Below are positions 8,253-16,643 of a DNA stretch of 64,000 nt, in pieces (positions within the stretch are counted from its first letter, which is position 1; each line of letters starts with the position of its first letter). The position numbers and the translations under genes are program-made. This DNA comes from JAPWJZ01 sp966211335. GTDB lineage: Bacteria; Pseudomonadota; Alphaproteobacteria; Micavibrionales; UBA2020. The DNA lies in assembly GCA_966211335.1 (NCBI GenBank), contig CBIHNF010000001.1:868001-932000 (forward strand), read 5' to 3'. The notes beneath the pieces were generated by a model. The model made no database searches, was not told the origin of the DNA, and saw only the letters and a list, made by a program, of their open reading frames with translations.

Positions 8253-9536
8253 TTATGCCTTTTTAATCAGCCCGTCCAAGGGTTTAACATCGGCACTATT
8301 GGCAAAGACATCGCGCTCGATATCCTGCAGCGGCAGGCCTAAATGATCGCGCAGGATGGTTTTGGCGACGCTTCGCAAATCAGTGGTCGGGCGCAGGTCG
8401 CGGCCGTCCTGCTGCTGGGTTTTATCAAGCCCCGGCCAGTCGCCATAAATTTTGCCGCCATTCACCGCGCCGCCGAGCAGGAAGGCGCAGGACGCCGTGC
8501 CATGGTCGGTGCCGCCGGTGCCGTTCTGCGCGACGGTGCGGCCGAATTCCGTGGCGGCGAGGATAACGGTATTCTTCCAGTGCTCGCCTAAGGATTCTTT
8601 CAATCCCGCGAAAGCGGCATTGAGGGAGTCGATGTGGATGGCGAACATGCCATGGTCGGTGCCCTGTTCCGAATGCGTGTCCCAGCCGCATTGCTCGATG
8701 GTCGCAATGCGCGGGCCCTTGGGGTCGGCCATGATTTTTCCGACCGCCTGCATGGTGAGACCCATGGTCGCCTTGTTGGGCACCAGTTTAATGTCGTCGC
8801 CGCCGGAAAATTTCTGCGGGTCCAGCTTAACGCCGTTCACGGTGTAATCGCGCTTGCCGTCCGGCAGGCCTGTTGCGCCGCCCATGGCGGTTTTGGCAAT
8901 GCCATGCACATCCACCGCCTCGACAAAGGCGGTGTGGAACAGCATATCGTTCTGGTACAGCTTGTCGTAGGCCAGCAGCATCTGGCTGTCCGGCAGGCCT
9001 TGCGCGGAAGGGGCCCAGGTACTGACGGGGTAGGTGCCCTGCAAGGCAAGCGGCACGGCCTGTCCGACGGAGAGCGCAAAACCATCCGGCCGCGCGTGAT
9101 AAAGCCCCAGTACGCGGTTGAGCCAGCCGTCCTGCAACCGGTTGGGCTGCGCCGCGCCCGATTCCAGCACGTTCTGCGCATCGAAGTGCGAACGGTCCCG
9201 ATACGGGGTGCTGACTGCATGCACCGCCGCCGCATCGCCGTTTTTGAACATCTCCGCAAAGGCGGAAAGGTTGCGATGCGCCGCAAAAAAATCATTGAGA
9301 GGTGTATAGGCGGACGGCGGCAGGTCAATGCCGTTGCGGTTGGCTTTGTAATTTTTATCGCCATAGGGCGGAAGCGCGGACAGCCCGTCCATCGCGCCGC
9401 GCAGGATGTAGAAAATAAACCGCTGCTCGATCGGCGCATCGGCGAAGGCGACGCTGATATTCGGCAGCAGCGCCGCGCCCGTCAGCATGCCGGCGGCGGT
9501 GAGGAATTTACGGCGCGGGATGATGATGTTTTTCAT
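8253..9536 (-). CDS. DUF1501 family exported protein, copy B
   Basis: Paralog of 4919-6154 with the same landmarks: twin-arginine type signal PRRKFLTAAGMLTGAALLP ending SVAFADA, ILRGAMDGLSALPPYGD, RSHFDAQNVLESG, CGWDTHSEQG and TEFGRTVAQNGTGGTDHG. It is 427 aa, 16 longer than copy A, mainly through an insertion in the middle (around DGKRDYTVNGVKLDPQKF). The N-terminal halves have diverged much more than the C-terminal metal-site region, so the duplication is not very recent or the C-terminal region is strongly constrained. Its partner DUF1800 gene ends three bases upstream. Confidence 0.93.
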   Translation of the reverse strand: MKNIIIPRRKFLTAAGMLTGAALLPNISVAFADAPIEQRFIFYILRGAMDGLSALPPYGDKNYKANRNGIDLPPSAYTPLNDFFAAHRNLSAFAEMFKNGDAAAVHAVSTPYRDRSHFDAQNVLESGAAQPNRLQDGWLNRVLGLYHARPDGFALSVGQAVPLALQGTYPVSTWAPSAQGLPDSQMLLAYDKLYQNDMLFHTAFVEAVDVHGIAKTAMGGATGLPDGKRDYTVNGVKLDPQKFSGGDDIKLVPNKATMGLTMQAVGKIMADPKGPRIATIEQCGWDTHSEQGTDHGMFAIHIDSLNAAFAGLKESLGEHWKNTVILAATEFGRTVAQNGTGGTDHGTASCAFLLGGAVNGGKIYGDWPGLDKTQQQDGRDLRPTTDLRSVAKTILRDHLGLPLQDIERDVFANSADVKPLDGLIKKA

Positions 9537-9539
9537 GCG

Positions 9540-10916
9540 CTACCTCCGCTGGAATTCGGGGCTGGCGAGTAGCAGTGCCAGGGCTTCCTGCTTGCTTCCG
9601 GCTTTTAATACCGCATTACGCGTCGTTTCCGTCGCCACAGGGCCGATGCTGCTTTCCAGCACCGCGGCGGGGTCGAGACCTGTATAGGTCGCAGCGGCGA
9701 CCGTCTGCGCCAGATCCATGCGCTGCAACAGCGCTTCGGCGCTGATCCAGTCTTTCGCCTTATCGCTCCAGCCGGCGGGGGAGGGGGCGGAGAAAGGCAT
9801 CTGCTCCAGCGTGTGATAGGCGTTCAGCAGCTTGCCGTCTTCGGATTTCAACCCCGTCAGGCGGATGATGGAGATGATAAATTCATTCGGCGTCTTCACC
9901 TTTGGCAGCGGCGACTGCCAGACTTCATCAAGGCCGATCAGGGTTTTGTAGACGGGAATCAATTCGCCCTTCGACAGCGCAAAACTTTGCGCCAGCGCAT
10001 TCACGGCACTTTCCGGCGGGTTGTCGTTGATAAAGTGGCGGGCGAGTTTTGTGGCAATAAACCGCGCCGTCTTCGGGTGATGCGCCAGCATGTGCAGCGC
10101 GGCTAAAGCTTCCTTCTGCCCGTCTTCATGATAGACCTGCCCGAGCAGCGTCTTGTCGCCGGGCTCGTGCATATCGGCCGCGAAATTGAGCACCCAGTTG
10201 TCGGCCTCCGCGCCCGTTGATTCAATGCCCCAGCCTGTCAGCATCTTGGCGAATTCGGTGACATCGCCCTGCGTATAGCCGCCGTCGACGCCGAGGGTAT
10301 GCAGCTCCATGATCTCGCGGGCAAGGTTTTCGTTGAGGCCTTTTTTATATTGGATGCCGTTCGCGGTCTTGGGCCCGACGGACTGGAAGTTATCCAAATA
10401 TATCTGCATCGCCGGGCTTTTGGTGACGGCCACCAGCATATCCTCGAATGTGCCCATGATATGCGGGCGAATGCAGTCGCGCTCGAAAGTCACGACGAGG
10501 GGCACATCCCCCCACTTGCGGGCGGAGACGGTGAAATGGTTGCTCCAGAAATGCACCAGCCGCTCGAACAACGGCGTCTGGCTCTGCGCCGCCACATCCA
10601 TGCGCACGGCGATTTCCTGCACATAACGGTCGAGCGTTTTTTGCCGCGTCTGCTGCAGCATGTCGATGACATCGGCGTCGTTCTTGGTGTCCTCAACGAT
10701 GATCGCTTTGTTCTTGAGAATGTCGCGGAACGGCGCAAGTGTTTCGATGGTCTGAGACAAATTGTCGAGACTGGCATTGGCGGCAAGCGCGGCTTCCAGC
10801 TGCGCGCTCAGCCAGCCGCGCGGGTCATGGGCGATGGTCGCAATATCATCGCCGCGCGCGCCAAAGCCGAAACGGCTGGCGGCAATAAAGGCGTTGAGGG
10901 AGGGGCTAACGGGCAA
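9540..10916 (-). CDS. DUF1800 family protein, copy B
   Basis: Paralog of 6158-7531. Family segments are AASRFGFGARGDDIATI, VHFWSNHFTVSARKWGDVP, NENLAREIMELHTLGVDGGY and FAKMLTGW, and the C-terminus LLLASPEFQRR is nearly identical to copy A (LLFASPEFQRR). The start is a TTG at 10916, with AAAGGA about ten bases upstream; no ATG in that region fits better. A perfect TATAAT (bases 10949-10954 read on the minus strand) lies upstream, with a poor -35, so transcription of the whole cassette series may begin here. Confidence 0.9.
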   Translation of the reverse strand: MPVSPSLNAFIAASRFGFGARGDDIATIAHDPRGWLSAQLEAALAANASLDNLSQTIETLAPFRDILKNKAIIVEDTKNDADVIDMLQQTRQKTLDRYVQEIAVRMDVAAQSQTPLFERLVHFWSNHFTVSARKWGDVPLVVTFERDCIRPHIMGTFEDMLVAVTKSPAMQIYLDNFQSVGPKTANGIQYKKGLNENLAREIMELHTLGVDGGYTQGDVTEFAKMLTGWGIESTGAEADNWVLNFAADMHEPGDKTLLGQVYHEDGQKEALAALHMLAHHPKTARFIATKLARHFINDNPPESAVNALAQSFALSKGELIPVYKTLIGLDEVWQSPLPKVKTPNEFIISIIRLTGLKSEDGKLLNAYHTLEQMPFSAPSPAGWSDKAKDWISAEALLQRMDLAQTVAAATYTGLDPAAVLESSIGPVATETTRNAVLKAGSKQEALALLLASPEFQRR

Positions 10917-11033
10917 GACCAGCTTATCCTTTTGACGTACTAATATTTATTATATCCCCCGACAAACAAATAAGAGTTAACGTAAATTATTCGAAAATTT
11001 CTGCTACAAAAATAATCTGTCCGCATATGAATA

Positions 11034-11183
11034 CTATTTATGCATAGCATCATAAGTCGCATCTTCCTGCTCTACATCGACCTCATGCCTTGCTTCCATT
11101 GCATATTGGAGGTTATATAAAATGAAGCAGAGAATTAATAGCGTAAAGCACGCCGCCAATATCCATTTTTTCTTTTTAGTCAT
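11034..11183 (-). CDS. 49-aa single-pass membrane protein
   Basis: A small reading frame starting ATG at 11183 with AGAG about seven bases upstream and ending TAG at 11034-11036. The product has a basic N-terminus (MTKKKKW), one hydrophobic segment of about 17 residues (ILAACFTLLILCFILYN) and an acidic tail (EVDVEQEDATYD), the normal layout for a small inner-membrane protein with its acidic end outside. The region is clearly lower in GC than its neighbours. It sits 18 bases downstream of dapB on the same strand and could be read through from it. Family unknown. Confidence 0.6.
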   Translation of the reverse strand: MTKKKKWILAACFTLLILCFILYNLQYAMEARHEVDVEQEDATYDAMHK

Positions 11184-11201
11184 GCAAAATCTCTAATAAT
11201 T

Positions 11202-12026
11202 TTAAAGCCCCAACATATCTTTCATGGCGTAGGAGCCCGCCGGTTTGCCTGCCAGCCACATCGCCGCGCGCACGGCGCCCTTGGCAAACAGGCTGCGGTC
11301 GGAGGCTTTGTGGCTGAGCTCGATGCGCTCCCCCATCGCGGCGAAGGTCACGGTATGGTCGCCAATCACATCCCCGCCGCGGAAGACGGAAATGCCAATC
11401 GACCCCGGCACGCGCGCGCCGATCTGCCCGAAGCGGGCGGGGACGAGGGCATCTTTCAGCGTAACGCCGCGGCCCTTGGCGGCAGCTTCCGCAAGCGCGA
11501 TGGCGGTGCCGGAAGGAGCGTCCACCTTATGGCGGTGATGCGCTTCGAAAATCTCGATGTCGTATTCTTCGGGCGACAGGCGCTTCGCCGCATCTTCGAT
11601 GAGGGAGAGAAGAAGATTGACGCCGACACTCATGTTATAGGCCTGCAGCACGGGCGCTTTCTGCGCCGCCACCTGCACCGCCGCGCGTTCCTGTTCCGTA
11701 AGGCCTGTAGTGCCGAGCACATAGGCCTTTCCATGCTGGAAGGCGAGGCCCGCATGTTCGACCGTCGTGTCCACATTGGTGAAATCGATCAGCACATCCG
11801 AAGCCTGAAAGGCTGCCTGTTTGTCGAGCGTGACGGTGACGCCCGAAGGCTCGAGGCCCACAATGCCGCCCATATCCTTGCCAATCGCCCAGCTTTTATT
11901 GTGCTCGACCGATGCGACAAGTTTTGCGCCGGGGAACTGGCCGCTAAAAATTTCGCGTGCGATCATCTGGCCCATGCGGCCCGCGCCGCCGAGAATGCCG
12001 ATTTTAACGATTTTTGCGGTGGTCAT
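11202..12026 (-). CDS. dapB: 4-hydroxy-tetrahydrodipicolinate reductase
   Basis: Second committed step toward meso-diaminopimelate and lysine, reducing the DapA product with NAD(P)H. The 274-aa protein has the Rossmann motif GILGGAGRMGQMI at the N-terminus, FTNVDTTVEHAGLA and GTTGLTEQE in the nucleotide domain, and the signature EAHHRHKVDAPSGTA holding the catalytic histidine and lysine. It is the last clear housekeeping gene of a leftward dnaK-dnaJ-(secreted protein)-dapB series. Its ATG overlaps the stop of the preceding gene by one base (TAATG), which implies translational coupling. Confidence 0.97.
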   Translation of the reverse strand: MTTAKIVKIGILGGAGRMGQMIAREIFSGQFPGAKLVASVEHNKSWAIGKDMGGIVGLEPSGVTVTLDKQAAFQASDVLIDFTNVDTTVEHAGLAFQHGKAYVLGTTGLTEQERAAVQVAAQKAPVLQAYNMSVGVNLLLSLIEDAAKRLSPEEYDIEIFEAHHRHKVDAPSGTAIALAEAAAKGRGVTLKDALVPARFGQIGARVPGSIGISVFRGGDVIGDHTVTFAAMGERIELSHKASDRSLFAKGAVRAAMWLAGKPAGSYAMKDMLGL

Positions 12027-12451
12027 TATTTGGTCGTTCCTTCTTCTTCTGTGACAGGCGTCGAGCAGCTGGCCTTTTCAGGGCCCCAGTTAAATTCCTT
12101 ATCGATGGAAATGTTGAGCGTATGAATATCGGTCGTCGCCGAAATCTGGCGGTCGATGGTGATGGTCGAGATCACCTGCGCGGTCGCGGCTTCCGGCGTC
12201 TGCAGGTTGATGTTGGCGACTAAAATGCCGCCTTTCGCATCGCCGTCATCGACGCTGAAATTATAGGTGTAGCCGGGGGTGGGCACTTCCAGCGTCGCAT
12301 GCAGGTGCAGCCCCTGGTCATTGCGTACCAACGTGAATTCCGGCGGATCGCAGGTAAAACCATCCGCCTTGTGCATCGGCGGTGGCGCGACAATGGCGAG
12401 CGCGGGCGTTGCGGCGACCAGGCAGGCGAAAAGGGGGAGCAGATAACGCAT
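12026..12451 (-). CDS. Small secreted protein, unknown family
   Basis: About 141 aa when started at the ATG at 12451, which gives a clean Sec signal peptide (MRYLLPLFACLVAATPALA). A longer frame starts at 12496 but would put 15 residues before the signal. The mature part is predicted mostly beta (LHLHATLEVPTPGYTYNFSV, TAQVISTITIDRQI) and contains two cysteines, near its start and end, that could form a disulfide. No domain recognised. It lies between dnaJ (51-base gap) and dapB (one-base overlap), so it is co-expressed with metabolism and chaperone genes for no obvious reason. Confidence 0.78.
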   Translation of the reverse strand: MRYLLPLFACLVAATPALAIVAPPPMHKADGFTCDPPEFTLVRNDQGLHLHATLEVPTPGYTYNFSVDDGDAKGGILVANINLQTPEAATAQVISTITIDRQISATTDIHTLNISIDKEFNWGPEKASCSTPVTEEEGTTK

Positions 12452-12502
12452 GGGAAGCCTATAAGGGAGGTGGCGGGACAAAGTCTGCCCCGCCATCCTA
12501 GC

Positions 12503-13678
12503 CTAATCTTTCAGGTCTTCCCAGAGGTCCTTCACTTTGGAGAAGAAGCTGGAGGACTGCGGGCTGATTTTATCCTCCGGCGCGTCGCCGGCGAACTGCT
12601 GCAGCAATTCCTTCTGCTTCTTGGTGAGGTTGACGGGGGTTTCCGCCTGCACTTCCACGAACATATCGCCGCGGTTGGTGGAGCGGTGGATGCTCATGCC
12701 CTTGCCCTTCAGGCGGAACTGCTGGCCGGTCTGGGTGCCAGCGGGAATGTTCACCTTCATGCGCTTGCCGTCAATCGTCGGCACCTCGATATTGCCGCCA
12801 AGCGACACCGTGGTAAACGGTACCGGCACGCGGCAGTAAAGGTTCGACGCTTCGCGCTGGAAGAAGCGGTGCGGCTTGATGCTCAGGAATACATAAAGGT
12901 CGCCGGGCGGCCCGCCGCGGAGACCCGCTTCGCCCTCGCCGGAAAGGCGCATGCGTGTGCCGTCCTCGACGCCGGGGGGGATCGAAACCTGCAGCGTCTT
13001 TTCCTGACGCGTGCGGCCCGCGCCGCCGCAGACATGGCACGGGTTCTTGATAGTCTGACCTGCGCCGCCGCAGGTGGGGCAGGTGCGCTCCACCGTGAAG
13101 AAGCCCTGCTGCGCGCGCACGCGGCCTGCGCCCCGGCAGGTATCGCAGGTTTCGGGCTTGCTGCCTTTTTCTGCGCCGGAGCCGTGGCAGGCGGCGCAAG
13201 ACTGGTAGCTGGCCGCTTTGATCTTGGTGTCCTTGCCGTTGAAGGCGTCTTCAAGGGTGATTTCCATTTCATGGCTGATATCCGCGCCGCGGCGTGCGCC
13301 GCCGCCATCCGCCCGCGCGCCGCCGCGCTGCTGGCCACCCATGAAGTCGCCGAACATCTCTTCAAAAATGTCGGAAAAACCGCCGCCGGTGAAGCCCTGA
13401 AAGCCGCCCGCAGCGCCCGCGCCTGCGCCGCCCGGGCGCTGGCCCATGCCGCCCTCAAAGGCGCCGTGGCCGAAGCGGTCATAGGCCGCGCGCTTCTGGT
13501 CGTCCTTCAGGACGTCATAGGCTTCGTTCACTTCCTTGAATTTCGCTTCAGCATCTTTGTTGCCCTGGTTTTTGTCAGGGTGATACTGCATCGCCAATTT
13601 GCGGTAGGCTTTTTTCAGCTCTTCCGCATTGGCTTTTTTCTCGACGCCGAGCGTCTGGTAAAAATCTTTTTTCGCCAT
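12503..13678 (-). CDS. dnaJ: Chaperone protein DnaJ
   Basis: Hsp40 co-chaperone that delivers clients to DnaK and stimulates its ATPase. The 391-aa protein has every class I element: J-domain (residues 1-70) with HPD in MQYHPDKNQG, a Gly/Phe-rich linker (GGFQGFTGGGFSDIF), and four zinc-binding CxxCxGxG units (CAACHGSG, CDTCRGAG, CPTCGGAG, CHVCGGAG) before the C-terminal substrate domains. It follows dnaK by 98 bases, with the strong hairpin at 13709-13740 between them. Confidence 0.98.
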   Translation of the reverse strand: MAKKDFYQTLGVEKKANAEELKKAYRKLAMQYHPDKNQGNKDAEAKFKEVNEAYDVLKDDQKRAAYDRFGHGAFEGGMGQRPGGAGAGAAGGFQGFTGGGFSDIFEEMFGDFMGGQQRGGARADGGGARRGADISHEMEITLEDAFNGKDTKIKAASYQSCAACHGSGAEKGSKPETCDTCRGAGRVRAQQGFFTVERTCPTCGGAGQTIKNPCHVCGGAGRTRQEKTLQVSIPPGVEDGTRMRLSGEGEAGLRGGPPGDLYVFLSIKPHRFFQREASNLYCRVPVPFTTVSLGGNIEVPTIDGKRMKVNIPAGTQTGQQFRLKGKGMSIHRSTNRGDMFVEVQAETPVNLTKKQKELLQQFAGDAPEDKISPQSSSFFSKVKDLWEDLKD

Positions 13679-13708
13679 GGGTATTCGTTATGCCCCGTTT
13701 ATGCTGAT

Positions 13709-13740
13709 GCCCCCTTCCGTATAAATCAGCGGAAGGGGGC
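13709..13740 (-). promoter_or_regulatory. Strong hairpin between dnaK and dnaJ
   Basis: An 11-bp perfect stem (GCCCCCTTCCG at 13709-13719 with CGGAAGGGGGC at 13730-13740) and a 10-base loop. No T-run follows on either strand, so it is unlikely to be an intrinsic terminator. It may protect the dnaK 3' end after processing or lower dnaJ relative to dnaK. Confidence 0.6.
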
Positions 13741-13776
13741 GTTATCAAAGCATGTCAGTAAATCAGCCGCGTGCGC

Positions 13777-15750
13777 TTAGTGCGCCGACTTGCCTTTTTT
13801 GCCGCCGCCTTCGTCGACTTCGGTGAATTCCGCGTCGACAATTTCAGCGTCGTCTTTGCCGTCGGCTTTCGCCCCACCGTTCGATGGGCCGTCATTGGCC
13901 GGGGCGTCACCATTCGGTGCCGCGCCTGCGCCCATGCCGGCTGCCTGTTCCTCGCGGTACAGGTGCTCACCCAGCTTCATGGAGACTTCCTGCAGCGTTT
14001 CCGTCTTCTTCTTGATGGCGGCAAGGTCGCTGCCTTCAAGCGCGGTTTTCAGGTCGGCCACAGCGTCTTCAACCAGCTTGCGGTCGTCGGCGGGGATTTT
14101 ATCGCCGGCGTCTTTGAGCGTTTTTTCGGCGGTATGGACCAGCGATTCACCGCGGTTTTTGACTTCGGCAGACTCGCGGCGTTCCTTGTCGGCGCCCGCA
14201 TTTTCTTCAGCTTCCTTCACCATGCGCTTGATGTCGGCGTCAGACAGGCCGCCCGAGGCCTGGATGCGGATCTGCTGCTCCTTGCCGGTTGCCTTGTCTT
14301 TGGCCGAAACCTGCACAATGCCGTTGGCGTCGATATCGAAGGTGACTTCGATCTGCGGAATGCCGCGCGGCGCCGGCGGAATGCCGACGAGGTCGAACTG
14401 GCCGAGGATTTTGTTATCCGCCGCCATTTCACGCTCGCCCTGGAAGACGCGGATGGTGACGGCATTCTGGCTGTCTTCCGCGGTCGAGAAGGTCTGCGAT
14501 TTTTTCGTCGGGATCGTCGTATTGCGCTCGATAAGGCGCGTGAACACGCCGCCGAGAGTTTCGATGCCAAGCGACAGGGGCGTGACATCGAGCAGGAGGA
14601 CGTCTTTCACGTCACCCGCCAACACGCCGCCTTGGATCGCCGCGCCATCGGCCACGACTTCATCGGGGTTGACGCCGCGATGCGGTTCCTTGCCGAAGAA
14701 CTCTTTCACGAGTTCGATGACTTTGGGCATACGCGTCATACCGCCGACGAGGACGACTTCGTCGATGTCGGAGGCTTTGAGGCCGGCGTCTTTCAACGCC
14801 GCCTTGCAGGGCTCCATCGTTTTCGCAATCAGGTCGCCGACGAGCTCTTCAAGTTTGGAGCGCTTGAGGTTGACGACAAGGTGTTTCGGGCCGTTCGCAT
14901 CCGCCGTGATGAAGGGCAGGTTGACTTCGGTCGCAACCGAGCTGGACAGCTCGATCTTGGCCTTCTCCGCCGCTTCTTTCAGGCGCTGCAGGGCGAGCTT
15001 GTCTTTGCGCAGATCAATGTTGTTCTCGCGCTTGAACTCGTCTGCCAGGAAATCGATGATGCGGAGGTCAAAGTCCTCGCCGCCGAGGAAGGTGTCCCCA
15101 TTGGTCGATTTGACTTCAAACACACCGTCGCCGATTTCAAGGACGGAGACGTCAAAGGTACCGCCGCCAAGGTCATAGACCGCGATGGTGCCGGTGTTTT
15201 TCTTGTCGAGGCCATAGGCCAGCGCTGCCGCCGTCGGCTCGTTGATGATGCGCAGAACGTCAAGGCCGGCAATTTTACCGGCATCTTTGGTCGCCTGGCG
15301 CTGGCTGTCGTTAAAGTAGGCGGGGACGGTGATGACTGCCTTGGTGACTTTTTCGCCAAGGTAGTTCTCAGCCGTTTCCTTCATTTTCTGCAGGACCATG
15401 GCGGAGATTTGCGAGGGGGCGAATTTTTCGCCGTCGATCTCGACCCAGGCCGCGCCGCCGTCGCCTTCAATGATCTTGAAGGGGGCTTTGTCGCGCATCT
15501 TCTTCACTTCCGGCTCGTTAAAGCGGCGGCCGATAAGGCGCTTGATGGCGTAAAGGGTTTTGTCAGGGTTGGTGACCGCCTGGCGTTTCGCCGGCTGGCC
15601 CACAAGGCGCTCGCCCTCTTTCGTGAAGGCGATCATGGAAGGGGTTGTGCGTGCGCCCTCCACGTTTTCAATAATCTTGGCTTTATCACCTTCCATCACT
15701 GCGACGCAGGAGTTGGTGGTGCCAAGGTCTATCCCGATGATTTTGCTCAT
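13777..15750 (-). CDS. dnaK: Chaperone protein DnaK (Hsp70)
   Basis: ATP-dependent Hsp70 chaperone working with DnaJ and GrpE. The 657-aa protein opens with the phosphate-binding motif IIGIDLGTTNSCVAVMEG and contains DLGGGTFDVSVLEIGDG, the IAGLDVLRIINEPTAAALAYG segment and the connecting VLLLDVTPLSLGIETLGG, followed by the substrate-binding domain and a charged tail ending near DAEFTEVDE. I see no CIRCE (HrcA) element in its 289-base upstream gap; instead a bulged inverted repeat lies at 15835-15864. First gene of dnaK-dnaJ. Confidence 0.99.
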   Translation of the reverse strand: MSKIIGIDLGTTNSCVAVMEGDKAKIIENVEGARTTPSMIAFTKEGERLVGQPAKRQAVTNPDKTLYAIKRLIGRRFNEPEVKKMRDKAPFKIIEGDGGAAWVEIDGEKFAPSQISAMVLQKMKETAENYLGEKVTKAVITVPAYFNDSQRQATKDAGKIAGLDVLRIINEPTAAALAYGLDKKNTGTIAVYDLGGGTFDVSVLEIGDGVFEVKSTNGDTFLGGEDFDLRIIDFLADEFKRENNIDLRKDKLALQRLKEAAEKAKIELSSSVATEVNLPFITADANGPKHLVVNLKRSKLEELVGDLIAKTMEPCKAALKDAGLKASDIDEVVLVGGMTRMPKVIELVKEFFGKEPHRGVNPDEVVADGAAIQGGVLAGDVKDVLLLDVTPLSLGIETLGGVFTRLIERNTTIPTKKSQTFSTAEDSQNAVTIRVFQGEREMAADNKILGQFDLVGIPPAPRGIPQIEVTFDIDANGIVQVSAKDKATGKEQQIRIQASGGLSDADIKRMVKEAEENAGADKERRESAEVKNRGESLVHTAEKTLKDAGDKIPADDRKLVEDAVADLKTALEGSDLAAIKKKTETLQEVSMKLGEHLYREEQAAGMGAGAAPNGDAPANDGPSNGGAKADGKDDAEIVDAEFTEVDEGGGKKGKSAH

Positions 15751-15834
15751 AATTTGTCCTTTCTACGGCAAATATATGGGAAAGCCTTTTTCAGTGAAGC
15801 ACTTTCCCGGATTCCCAATCTTCAGAACGCCATA

Positions 15835-15864
15835 AGGTAGTTCTGTCGCCAGAAATTACTACCT
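15835..15864 (-). promoter_or_regulatory. Bulged inverted repeat in the dnaK upstream region
   Basis: AGGTAG-TTCTG (15835-15845), loop TCGC, CAGAA, a four-base bulge ATTA, then CTACCT (15859-15864). Read on the minus strand this would form an 11-pair hairpin with one bulge about 85-115 bases before the dnaK start. It could be a regulatory RNA element, a heat-sensitive structure or a protein site. It does not match CIRCE. Confidence 0.4.
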
Positions 15865-15951
15865 CTGGAGCCTAAAGTCGAAGGCTTTTTGTCTCGAAAT
15901 TTATACGGTGAAAAGGGGCGGCTGGACCACCCGATTTCGCGATTTATTTTT

Positions 15952-15977
15952 GGAACTTTTTGACGCTTGTCTAAGTT
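15952..15977 (+). promoter_or_regulatory. Possible EcfG-type promoter for glutathione peroxidase
   Basis: GGAAC at 15952-15956, 17-base spacer, AGTT at 15974-15977. Predicted start near 15984, about 56 bases before the ATG at 16040. EcfG consensus GGAAC-N16/17-CGTT; one mismatch. Confidence 0.4.
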
Positions 15978-16039
15978 TCCGGCGTGGCCCACAGTTGGGA
16001 CCGGCAGTAATTTAAATAACTTAAACGAGGGAGATTTCC

Positions 16040-16591
16040 ATGACCAGCCCGCTCTATTCCATCCCGCTCAAAAAGATCGACGGCACGCCCGCGAGCCTTA
16101 AAGATTACGCAGGCAAGGTGCTGCTCATCGTCAACGTCGCCTCCAAATGCGGCCTCACGAAACAGTATGAAGGCCTCGAAAAGCTCTACCGCGAAAAGCA
16201 CGGCGATGGCCTCGAAGTCCTGGGCTTCCCCGCCAATGATTTCGCGCAACAGGAACCCGGCACCAACCAGGAAATCGCCGATTTCTGCAAGCTGACCTAC
16301 GGCGTCGAATTCCCGATGTTCGAAAAAATCACCGTCAAGGGCGAAGGCCGTCACCCGCTATATAACCAGCTCATCAAGGCACAGCCCCACGCGCAAGGCC
16401 CGATTAATTCCGAGCTGAAGAAGAAACTGGAATCCAAAGGCCTCCTCGGCGCCGATACGCAGGACATCATGTGGAACTTCGAAAAATTCCTCGTGAACAA
16501 AAACGGCGACGTCATCGGCCGTTTTGCCCCGGACGTGACGCCGGAAGACCCGATGCTGCAGGACGCGATCAAGAAGGCGCTGGCGGCTTAA
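16040..16591 (+). CDS. Glutathione peroxidase (thioredoxin-dependent type)
   Basis: Reduces hydrogen peroxide and lipid hydroperoxides. The 183-aa protein has the thioredoxin fold with the peroxidatic cysteine (not selenocysteine) at residue 37 in VASKCGLTKQYEGLE. The other catalytic residues are visible as FPANDFAQQEPG (Gln) and DIMWNFEKFLV (Trp, Asn). GAGGGAG precedes the ATG. The length and lack of the oligomerisation loop match the monomeric bacterial class, which usually takes electrons from thioredoxin. A monocistronic unit with its own terminator. Confidence 0.96.
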   Translation: MTSPLYSIPLKKIDGTPASLKDYAGKVLLIVNVASKCGLTKQYEGLEKLYREKHGDGLEVLGFPANDFAQQEPGTNQEIADFCKLTYGVEFPMFEKITVKGEGRHPLYNQLIKAQPHAQGPINSELKKKLESKGLLGADTQDIMWNFEKFLVNKNGDVIGRFAPDVTPEDPMLQDAIKKALAA

Positions 16592-16605
16592 ACCTCCGCG
16601 CCAAC

Positions 16606-16643
16606 AAAAAAAGCCCCGGGTTAAACGCTGGGGCTTTTTTTTT
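16606..16643. terminator. Bidirectional intrinsic terminator
   Basis: An A-run, stem GCCCC (16613-16617) with GGGGC (16630-16634), then nine Ts. It serves glutathione peroxidase on the plus strand and, by its A-run, the converging DUF4160 gene on the minus strand, whose stop codon it touches. Confidence 0.9.

Noticed and set aside
13709..13740. dnaK-dnaJ hairpin as a terminator
   Set aside because: No T-run follows on either strand.
12299..13780. 493-codon plus-strand frame opposite dnaJ
   Set aside because: Shadow of dnaJ; low-complexity Ala/Arg/Val composition.
13771..15840. Long open frame (689 codons) on the plus strand opposite dnaK
   Set aside because: Its frame is antisense to strongly conserved dnaK codons; GC-rich third positions keep it open. 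No domain or ribosome site.
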